Notes under the pieces: model-generated
Told to the model about the DNA's origin: nothing
What the model saw: only the letters and a program-made list of their open reading frames with translations
Database searches by the model: none
Assembly (NCBI GenBank): GCA_021846725.1
Contig: JAJZWK010000079.1
Location: forward strand, 1-7,232
Direction: 5' to 3'
DNA length: 7,232 nt
From: Actinomycetes bacterium
Lineage (GTDB): Bacteria > Actinomycetota > Acidimicrobiia > Acidimicrobiales > JAMCPL01
Program-made: the position numbers and the translations under genes
In this document: piece after piece, positions 1 to 4,722 of the stretch
Layout: the number at the start of each line of letters is the position of its first letter
How positions within the stretch are numbered: position 1 is the first letter of the stretch

Positions 1-214
1 TGGAGTTGTATGTGATCAATCACGTGTGTCTATGGTGCACATCGGTGCATATTATGACGTTTATTCTACTCATCACTGTGGTGTCTTCAACGCGCTGGTC
101 ATTGGGGCAAGGTTTTCCGCCTTCGCAGGATAGGCCACTAGAAACTACAGATCACTAGAGACTACTAACCACTAAGGACTTTAGTCACAAATAGCGTTAC
201 TTGGGCAAATCTTA
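1..214. other. Left-edge region with no recognisable gene
   Basis: Two plus-strand frames are open from the left edge: one from base 2 to a TAG at 131-133, the other from base 3 to a TAG at 156-158. Neither encodes anything I recognise, and open stretches of 43-51 codons are expected by chance. An upstream gene tail is therefore possible but unsupported. Small symmetric elements are visible: GTGAT-CA-ATCAC at 12-23, TGCAC-ATCG-GTGCA at 36-49, and two GGTGCA words 10 bp apart (34-39 and 44-49). These could be protein-binding sites, but nothing ties them to a known regulator. From 136 onward the region is a degenerate 17-bp repeat. Confidence 0.5.
136..186. repeat. Degenerate 17-bp tandem repeat, three copies
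   Basis: Three consecutive 17-bp units start with CACTAGAAACTAC (136), CACTAGAGACTAC (153) and CACTAAGGACT (170). Units 1 and 2 match at 13 of 17 positions, and unit 3 is more diverged. The array ends about 30 bp before the promoter proposed at 215-243, so it could be an upstream binding array or simply decayed repeat DNA. Confidence 0.6.
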
Positions 215-243
215 TTGACATATCTGTCAAAAAGGCGTACAGT
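215..243 (+). promoter_or_regulatory. Sigma70-like promoter with palindromic operator over the -35 box
   Basis: A perfect -35 hexamer TTGACA (215-220) is followed after exactly 17 bp by TACAGT (238-243), a 4/6 match to TATAAT. The -35 box is also the left arm of the inverted repeat TTGACA-TATC-TGTCAA (215-230). A repressor bound there would block RNA polymerase, as TetR- or MarR-type regulators often do. It is the best promoter upstream of the acyl-CoA dehydrogenase/ligase genes and would give an untranslated leader of roughly 265 nt. The hexamers and palindrome are directly visible. Activity and regulator are inferred, and no regulator gene lies in the window. Confidence 0.5.
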
Positions 244-312
244 AAAGAAAGAAAGAGTAAGGGTGTGTCGTACAGCATGGAGAGAGCGTGTGTACAGTAA
301 ATATACAGTAAA
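238..312. repeat. TACAGTAAA repeated three times
   Basis: TACAGTAAA occurs at 238-246, 293-301 and 304-312. The last two are adjacent with an 11-bp period (TACAGTAAATA, then TACAGTAAAGA). The first copy contains the proposed -10 box. The other two lack a recognisable -35 at the correct distance, so they are more likely duplicated sequence than further promoters. Confidence 0.6.
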
Positions 313-479
313 GAGGGGCATGGACGAGGAAGGTGGTGTGTATGATAGAGGAGCGTGTGAGGGAATGGATGTAGTGAGGGAGTGGAGCTCCATATCGGAT
401 AGTAGCCCTAAGGGAGGGAGAGGGAGCGTGTGAGGGAGTGGATGTAGTGAGAGAGCAGGACAGGGAGGGCAGGAAAGGA
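244..479 (+). other. Purine-rich 5' leader of the acyl-CoA operon
   Basis: This stretch is strikingly G/A-rich on the plus strand and holds no credible gene. A 72-codon frame opening with TTG at 215 exists, but it overlaps the promoter, has no good ribosome-binding site and has a biased composition (many R, G, E) typical of translated purine-rich DNA. Four GGG runs lie at 412-414, 416-418, 422-424 and 434-436, separated by 1, 3 and 9 bases. This could in principle form a weak G-quadruplex in the leader RNA, although the last loop is long. The segment also contains the 32-bp direct repeat described separately. Confidence 0.5.
351..455. repeat. Imperfect 32-bp direct repeat pair, 73 bp apart
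   Basis: Positions 351-382 and 424-455 match at 30 of 32 bases. Both begin GAGCGTGTGAGGGA and continue through GGATGTAGTGAG. The copies are separated by 41 bp of unrelated sequence. The pair lies inside the leader between the proposed promoter and the dehydrogenase start. A local duplication is the simplest explanation. Confidence 0.8.
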
Positions 480-518
480 ATGCACATAGATAGTGATGAA
501 AGGAGCGTTCGTAAGTGA
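480..518 (+). CDS. Possible 12-codon leader ORF overlapping the dehydrogenase start
   Basis: ATG at 480 opens a 12-codon frame (MHIDSDERSVRK) whose TGA stop (516-518) overlaps the GTG start of the dehydrogenase (515-517) in a GTGA arrangement, the classic geometry for translational coupling. An AGGAAAGG sequence (471-478) lies close upstream and could serve as its ribosome-binding site. The dehydrogenase has its own good site inside this mini-ORF, so coupling is not required. The peptide shows no run of one amino acid, hence no sign of a classical attenuation leader. It could equally be chance. Confidence 0.25.
   Translation: MHIDSDERSVRK
499..505 (+). promoter_or_regulatory. Ribosome-binding site for the GTG start at 515
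   Basis: AAAGGAG lies 9 nt upstream of GTG 515. This fixes the dehydrogenase start at a GTG codon. No in-frame ATG with a comparable site is available before the conserved region begins. Confidence 0.75.
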
Positions 519-1813
519 CAGATAGCAGAATCCCCAGGTACCAGGAATTGAACCCAGATATATCATCGGATTATCTATCCCTTGCCGAGCAGGCGCATGC
601 CTTTGCAGAGGACGTTATGAGACCTACGGCTGCTGTGTTGGATGGTATGTCTCCCGAGGAGGTGATCTCAGAACAGTCGCCGCTTTGGGCCGCATTTCAT
701 AAATGGTTTCAGGCAGGACATCACGCCATGCTGATTCCGGAAGAGTTCGGAGGTGCCAATCTGGATGCTACTGCTCAGGCGCTTGTAACTGAGGAGTTTG
801 GATGGGGTGCACCAGACCTTGCCGTGAGTCTGGGTGTTGCTTCCATTCCTTTTGTATTTGCAGCGCATATGGCCAGGCTGACTGGGAACAAGAGGCTGAT
901 CGATGAAATAGTTGCTCCCTTTGTCGCTGATACCGAGGGTCACCATATAGGTTGCTGGGCTATCACTGAGCCTGGACATGGATCAGACGAGTTGGCTGCA
1001 GGCATTGATTCCTTTCAAAAGAGAGATACCGCTGGTAGTTGCAGGGCATATCAGGATGGTGATGAGTGGGTGATCACCGGGCAGAAGTCAGCATGGGTCT
1101 CCAATGGAACGATAGCTACCCATGCGTTACTCTTTTGTACGGTGGATCCCTCAAAGGGTATGGCAGGTGGAGCAGTTGCAGTGGTTCCACTTGACAGACC
1201 TGGAGTGACCAAAGGTCCGCCATTGGACAAGCTGGGCCAGCGCAGCCTTAATCAGGGTGAGATCTTCTTTGATGGAGCGCGTATTCCGTCGGAGTACATA
1301 CTGGTAGGTCCCGATTTTTACAAGGAATTACTCGATCTTACTCTGGTCACGGCCAATTCTGGTATGTCACTTATATTCACAGGTCTGGCCAGAGCAGCAT
1401 TCGAGGAGGCGCTGGAGTACTCCAAGATTAGAGTGCAGGGTGGTAAGGTGATATCGGAGCACCAGCTTGTCCAGGGAATGATCTTCGATATGTTCTCGAG
1501 AGTGGAGCAGTCCAGGGCATTTGCACGTGCTGCACTTTACTACAACAATGCAAATCCAAGCGTACCTTTTGCAATCACGGCGAAGGTGACAGCTACTCAG
1601 GCGGCATTTGATGTGGCGAGTAGGGCAATACAGGTGTTTGGTGGAATGGGTCTGTCCAAGGGAACACTCGTGGAAAAGCTCTTACGCGATGCACGTTCGT
1701 CGACCATAGAAGATGGAGTCAATGAATTCCTGGGATTGGTGGCTGCCAGGCGGATAATTGACGGTTACGGCATACCCAACGCCATGAGCCTACCTATTTC
1801 GTTGGCGGGATGA
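515..1813 (+). CDS. Acyl-CoA dehydrogenase family flavoprotein
   Basis: This is a 432-aa FAD enzyme of the acyl-CoA dehydrogenase superfamily, which introduces an alpha,beta double bond into acyl-CoA thioesters in the cytoplasm and passes electrons to ETF. The helical N-terminal domain covers about residues 15-140. The beta domain carries the flavin/substrate motif AITEPGHGSD (149-158) and GQKSAWVSNG (189-198). The C-terminal helical domain contains QVFGGMGL (373-380) and RDARSSTIEDGVNE (391-404). Where many members have a catalytic Glu in IYEGT, this protein reads I-E-D-G, so D400 aligns with the usual Glu and E399 sits next to it. H155 also departs from the small residue normally found in the first signature. 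The protein is somewhat longer than the usual 380-390 aa. It begins the operon and is followed 62 bp later by an acyl-CoA ligase. The family is certain; substrate and exact activity are not. Confidence 0.93.
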   Translation: MTDSRIPRYQELNPDISSDYLSLAEQAHAFAEDVMRPTAAVLDGMSPEEVISEQSPLWAAFHKWFQAGHHAMLIPEEFGGANLDATAQALVTEEFGWGAPDLAVSLGVASIPFVFAAHMARLTGNKRLIDEIVAPFVADTEGHHIGCWAITEPGHGSDELAAGIDSFQKRDTAGSCRAYQDGDEWVITGQKSAWVSNGTIATHALLFCTVDPSKGMAGGAVAVVPLDRPGVTKGPPLDKLGQRSLNQGEIFFDGARIPSEYILVGPDFYKELLDLTLVTANSGMSLIFTGLARAAFEEALEYSKIRVQGGKVISEHQLVQGMIFDMFSRVEQSRAFARAALYYNNANPSVPFAITAKVTATQAAFDVASRAIQVFGGMGLSKGTLVEKLLRDARSSTIEDGVNEFLGLVAARRIIDGYGIPNAMSLPISLAG

Positions 1814-1876
1814 TGAACGGAACAGTAATGGCTAGTGTGATAATGAAATAGTATGATAAACGGTGAGATGGCATAA
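1810..1876 (+). other. Two micro-ORFs bridging the dehydrogenase stop and the ligase start
   Basis: The 62-bp gap is filled by two end-to-end short frames. The first starts at ATG 1810, overlapping the dehydrogenase TGA (ATGA), reads MMNGTVMASVIMK and stops at TAG 1849-1851. The second starts at ATG 1853, one base after that stop, reads MINGEMA and stops at TAA 1874-1876, overlapping the ligase ATG as TAATG. No strong Shine-Dalgarno precedes either one, so any translation would be by termination-reinitiation. The geometry is directly visible. Function is inferred and chance is a real alternative, because the gap is rich in ATG and stop triplets. Confidence 0.3.
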
Positions 1877-3447
1877 TGAGCGAACGTAAGCAGGGCTTGA
1901 TCGAACAATTGATCCGCGGCAAAGTAGCGGAGCACCCCGACCAGGAATGGCTCTTATGGCGAGATGAAACTTTCTCGTGGGCTGATACATTGTCGAATAC
2001 TCAAAGAGTGGCCAACGGACTTCTGGAGCAGGGAGTGCGTCCAGGCGATAAGGTTGCAATAATGATGGGCAACCGCCCTGAGTTCCTCTGGACACACTTT
2101 GCCGCAAACTTCATTGGGGCATCATCTGTTCCAATAAATATCGCACAGAGAGGGCCATCCCTTGTTCACATCCTGGCCGATTCTGGAAGCTCTATTGTCG
2201 TCGTGGATGGTACATTGAGCGATATAGTTGCTTCAGTCCGTAAGGATACACCGAGCTTGAGTAAGGCGGTAGTAGTAGATGGGAAGTTGTCGGACGGTAT
2301 TGATTTCGATACCTTGCTCGAGGCGGGAGACGGTCCTCTGGATATACCTGATATAGAAGGCGATACTTCTTCGGTCGGAACAGCAATGCTTTATACCTCA
2401 GGGACCACAGGTCCTCCAAAGGGAGTCGTACAGAAGAGCAGTAATGCTGCCAGTGGGTTTTTGCCTCTTATACTGTCCCTTGGAGTAAAAGCCGGAGAGA
2501 CCATATACACGTCGCTGCCACTTTTCCACGGAAATGCGCTTCTCATATCCACCATGGGATCTATTGTCCTGGACACCAAACTTGCACTTGGCGAGAAGTT
2601 CAGTGCGTCAAGGATGTTCTCGGAATGCAAGCGTTACAACGCAGTAGAGTTTAACGCTCTCGGCGGTATGATCTCTATATTGTTGAAACAGCCCCCCAGC
2701 GAAAAGGATCGCGACCATCCTGTGAGGGTGGTGTTGTCTGCAGGATGTCCAGCAGATAAGTGGGAAGAGTTCGAGAAGCGCTTTGGCGTACGAATAGTCG
2801 AGTTTTATGGAATGGTAGATGCCCCCGGCCTGTTGCTGAATGATACCGGCAAGATAGGTTCTATGGGTAAGCCAATTGGAGAGTGTGAATTTGCTGTAAT
2901 GGATGAGAACTCTTCTCGTCTCGAGGCAGGCCAGGTAGGCGAACTCGTATTCAGGCATCCCTCTGGGCAGTTGAGTGAGTATCACAATTTACCAGACGCT
3001 ACCAAGAGTGCCTGGGAGGGAGGTTGGTTCCATACGGGTGACCTTGCTATGCGTGATACCGAGGGATATTACTATTACAGAGGCAGGAAGAAGGAGTCGA
3101 TTCGCAGACTCGGTGAGAATATATCTGCATGGGAGATAGAGACCGTAGTCAACTCCCATCCGAAGGTACTAGAATCCGCTGCACATCCGGTGCCCTCGGA
3201 GTTGGGTGAAGATGAGGTAAAGATATGTGTGGTACCACGTCCAGGTGAAATAATAGATCCTGTAGAGTTGGTCTCGTATTGTGAGGGAAAGATAGCGCGT
3301 TACGCAATACCACGTTATGTGGAGATTATGGATGAGTTGCCAAAGACCGGTACCCAGAGAGTACGTTACCAGGAGTTGAAAGAGAGAGGTATTACTGCGG
3401 GTACGTGGGATAGACTAGACGACAAGGAGCACAATCCCCATCCGTGA
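1876..3447 (+). CDS. AMP-forming acyl-CoA ligase (CaiC/fatty-acyl-CoA synthetase type)
   Basis: This 523-aa member of the ANL adenylating superfamily would activate a carboxylic acid with ATP and join it to CoA. Core motifs appear in order: phosphate-binding loop YTSGTTGPPKG (173-183); PLFHGN (215-220); A5-like FYGMVDAPG (310-318); GWFHTGDL (383-390); hinge and CoA-phase motif YRGRKKESIRRLGENIS (401-417); and a C-terminal PKTGTQRVRY (489-498). Three positions deviate. The A5 motif reads YGMVD instead of YGxTE, the hinge Asp is Glu (E407), and the A10 lysine that contacts the adenylate is apparently Arg (R495). Resemblance in the ENISAWEIE and SELGEDEV regions suggests the carnitine/crotonobetaine-CoA-ligase-like branch, but the substrate cannot be read from sequence. 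ATG 1876 is preceded by a modest GGTGAG (1862-1867). Pairing with the upstream dehydrogenase implies an acid-activation and desaturation route. Confidence 0.92.
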   Translation: MSERKQGLIEQLIRGKVAEHPDQEWLLWRDETFSWADTLSNTQRVANGLLEQGVRPGDKVAIMMGNRPEFLWTHFAANFIGASSVPINIAQRGPSLVHILADSGSSIVVVDGTLSDIVASVRKDTPSLSKAVVVDGKLSDGIDFDTLLEAGDGPLDIPDIEGDTSSVGTAMLYTSGTTGPPKGVVQKSSNAASGFLPLILSLGVKAGETIYTSLPLFHGNALLISTMGSIVLDTKLALGEKFSASRMFSECKRYNAVEFNALGGMISILLKQPPSEKDRDHPVRVVLSAGCPADKWEEFEKRFGVRIVEFYGMVDAPGLLLNDTGKIGSMGKPIGECEFAVMDENSSRLEAGQVGELVFRHPSGQLSEYHNLPDATKSAWEGGWFHTGDLAMRDTEGYYYYRGRKKESIRRLGENISAWEIETVVNSHPKVLESAAHPVPSELGEDEVKICVVPRPGEIIDPVELVSYCEGKIARYAIPRYVEIMDELPKTGTQRVRYQELKERGITAGTWDRLDDKEHNPHP

Positions 3448-3465
3448 AGACAGGGATCTCTGTAT

Positions 3466-3510
3466 AATCTGTAGAATCTGTAGAATCTGTAGAATCTGTA
3501 GAATCTGTAG
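3466..3510. repeat. Perfect 9-bp tandem repeat AATCTGTAG, five copies
   Basis: Five exact head-to-tail copies of AATCTGTAG fill 3466-3510, flanked by a degraded copy at 3457-3465. The array sits in the 102-bp gap between ligase and nitroreductase. Each unit carries a TAG triplet in one frame. Perfect identity between units indicates recent slippage or active length change. The minus-strand translation gives a periodic FYR peptide, which is an artefact of the repeat. Confidence 0.95.
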
Positions 3511-3513
3511 AAG

Positions 3514-3537
3514 ATGTGCATTAGAAGAATGAGTTGA
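3514..3537 (+). other. Short ORF (MCIRRMS) ahead of the nitroreductase start
   Basis: ATG 3514 opens a 7-codon frame that ends at TGA 3535-3537, immediately before the AAGGAG site of the nitroreductase. It lies between the 9-bp repeat array and that gene. It has no ribosome-binding site of its own and does not overlap the gene start, so it is weaker evidence for coupling than the micro-ORFs near 1810-1876. Confidence 0.15.
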
Positions 3538-3543
3538 AAGGAG
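3538..3543 (+). promoter_or_regulatory. Ribosome-binding site selecting the TTG start at 3550
   Basis: AAGGAG ends 6 nt before TTG 3550, the ideal distance. A nearer ATG at 3545 lies only 1 nt after the site and its frame closes after 8 codons (TAG at 3569-3571), so it cannot start the nitroreductase. The TTG is therefore the supported start. Confidence 0.75.
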
Positions 3544-3549
3544 TATGAA

Positions 3550-4335
3550 TTGGAGTTCAAAAGAGTCGTAGGAACGCGGAGAAGTGTAAGATGGCTCAAG
3601 CCCTGGAAGCCGGTCGAGAGAGAGAAGTTGCAAATTATACTCGAGGCAGCCAATAGGGCGACACGTTCGATGAATGCGGATTATCCCAGAGCGTTGGTGA
3701 TCAAGCGTGACGATCTGCCAATGGAGATCAGAGATGCCTTGCGCAACCCTACCACATCGGCTGAGCTCGATCTTGCTCCTGTGTATATTTTTTGGTACTT
3801 TGATGTCGAGTATCCCAAAGGGGTCCAAGACAGGCTTAAGGAACTGGTTGCACAACATGCGTTGAGCGCTTCACATGGATGGTCGGATGCCTATGTAGAT
3901 GACTTTCTCTGGCCACAGGTTCTTTCACCTATAGCCAATGAGCCGATGGCGCTTATGTTCATGGGGGCGGTAGAGACGGGTATAGCTATCTGCAATGCAG
4001 TGAATGCTGCTGTAGATGAAGGTTTGGGTACTTGCCTTCATGCGTTTACTGCTACCAAGGAGGTCAAGGAGGCCTTTGGAGTGCCAGATACATGGATTCC
4101 GGTCTGGTTACAGCTGGTGGGATACCCGCTGGAAGAGCCTGAGGCAGGTGGCCAGCGACCCAGGAAGCCTCTTGGTGAGTTGTTCTTTGAAGGGCATTGT
4201 AATAATCCGTGGGCTGAGGATCCGGAGGTGACCGAGCGACTCAAGCAGGAAGGTATGATTCAGCAACCTGGTCCATTCCCTTACAGGGAACAGGAAGTAA
4301 AGATGTTGTCCAGGATGTTTGGGTTACCAGAGTGA
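3550..4335 (+). CDS. Nitroreductase-family FMN oxidoreductase
   Basis: This is a 261-aa protein of the nitroreductase superfamily, homodimeric FMN enzymes using NAD(P)H to reduce nitro groups, quinones, enones or other substrates. The N-terminal FMN-phosphate signature is F-K-R-V-V-G-T-R-R-S-V-R (residues 3-14). It is followed by ILEAANRATRSMNADYPRALVI (30-51), which corresponds to the usual AAxxAPSxxNxQPW segment but lacks the common QPW. Glycine-rich GLGTCLHAF (158-166) and GYPLEEPEAGGQRPRKPLGE (191-210) are the typical C-terminal FMN/dimer elements, with R205-K206-P207 conserved. An acidic and aromatic segment at 106-132 is likely the substrate lid. It follows the ligase after 102 bp and precedes the next gene by 15 bp, so co-transcription is likely. 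Its link to acyl-CoA chemistry is inferred from position only. Confidence 0.9.
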   Translation: MEFKRVVGTRRSVRWLKPWKPVEREKLQIILEAANRATRSMNADYPRALVIKRDDLPMEIRDALRNPTTSAELDLAPVYIFWYFDVEYPKGVQDRLKELVAQHALSASHGWSDAYVDDFLWPQVLSPIANEPMALMFMGAVETGIAICNAVNAAVDEGLGTCLHAFTATKEVKEAFGVPDTWIPVWLQLVGYPLEEPEAGGQRPRKPLGELFFEGHCNNPWAEDPEVTERLKQEGMIQQPGPFPYREQEVKMLSRMFGLPE

Positions 4336-4337
4336 AT

Positions 4338-4345
4338 AAGGAGGT
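4338..4345 (+). promoter_or_regulatory. Near-perfect Shine-Dalgarno for the small protein
   Basis: AAGGAGGT, complementary to the 16S rRNA 3' end over its full length, ends 5 nt before ATG 4351. It is the strongest ribosome-binding site in the window and argues that the 123-aa frame is a real, well-translated gene. Confidence 0.85.
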
Positions 4346-4350
4346 ATTAT

Positions 4351-4722
4351 ATGACAATTGACGACCTTGATGATATTGACGCGTTACGGGCATTGCCTTC
4401 AGTGAAGAGATGGCTCGACGAAATAGGTGTTGGTGGTGAAGGACATGAAGAGGAGTCTCTCATGTGGGCAAAGGACCTACAGGCTTTCTGCAAACATTCC
4501 GGTAATGATCCCGATGCCATACTGGACAGTTGTTTTCGCAAGACTAAGCAGGGTGATCTTGCTATAAGTGCAAAGGGTCGTAGGGAGATAGATGCTCAGA
4601 TAGACGAGTATGAGAAATCTCGGGGGTTGTACGGTAGGGATGCTATTGTAGCTGGCAATCGAATTAGAAGTTTTCTAATTCATAATGGTGTCTTTATGCA
4701 GGGAAGGGTTGCTTATCCGTAG
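4351..4722 (+). CDS. Small protein resembling an isolated tyrosine-recombinase core-binding domain
   Basis: This 123-aa protein has an acidic N-terminus (TIDDLDDID) followed by mostly helical sequence. From about residue 35 onward it has the pattern of the SAM-like, core-binding N-terminal domain of phage-integrase/XerC-type recombinases: W39-A-K-D-L-Q-A-F-C, then G51-N-D-P-D-A-I-L, a charged linker, and a final R104-I-R-S-F-L-I-H-N-G-V-F-M (104-116), comparable to the RSFFxHNG helix seen in such domains. No catalytic domain (the R...HxxR...Y residues) follows. The frame simply ends at TAG 4720-4722, and the other frames downstream do not continue it. The strong ribosome-binding site and intact frame argue for a functional small protein rather than debris. 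Alternatives are a solo DNA-binding protein or an unrelated helical protein. The last 10 bp overlap the end of the opposing gene. Confidence 0.75.
   Translation: MTIDDLDDIDALRALPSVKRWLDEIGVGGEGHEEESLMWAKDLQAFCKHSGNDPDAILDSCFRKTKQGDLAISAKGRREIDAQIDEYEKSRGLYGRDAIVAGNRIRSFLIHNGVFMQGRVAYP
4661..4681. repeat. 9-bp perfect inverted repeat near the convergent gene ends
   Basis: GAATTAGAA (4661-4669) and TTCTAATTC (4673-4681) form a perfect 9-bp stem with a GTT loop. It lies inside the end of the small-protein gene (coding for IRSFLI) and about 32 bp beyond the stop of the opposing minus-strand gene. It may help end minus-strand transcription, but neither strand has a T-tract after the stem, so it is not a canonical intrinsic terminator. 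Confidence 0.55.

Noticed and set aside
11..24. TGTGA-TCAA-TCACG as a CRP/FNR-type site
   Set aside because: The half-sites are separated by 4 bp rather than the 6 bp of a CRP site and there is no promoter beside it, so it is recorded only as a small dyad.
2..158. Tail of an upstream gene at the left edge
   Set aside because: Two different frames are open for 43 and 51 codons, neither with a recognisable motif; chance explains this.
215..433. 72-codon plus-strand frame in the leader
   Set aside because: It starts at a TTG inside the -35 box, lacks a ribosome-binding site, and its R/G/E bias reflects purine-rich DNA.
412..436. Strong G-quadruplex in the leader
   Set aside because: Four GGG tracts exist but one loop is 9 nt, so stability is doubtful; noted only within the leader description.
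227..487. Minus-strand frame rich in Ser/Pro/Thr/His
   Set aside because: It is the complement of the purine-rich repeat leader; the composition is an artefact and no start signal is present.
3466..3510. CRISPR-like array
   Set aside because: Units are 9 bp, contiguous and without spacers.
3366..3858. Two minus-strand frames with a FYR or LQI periodic tract
   Set aside because: They are read-throughs of the 9-bp repeat and antisense to the ligase end and nitroreductase.
4661..4681. Intrinsic terminator
   Set aside because: The stem is AT-rich, with no T-run following on either strand.
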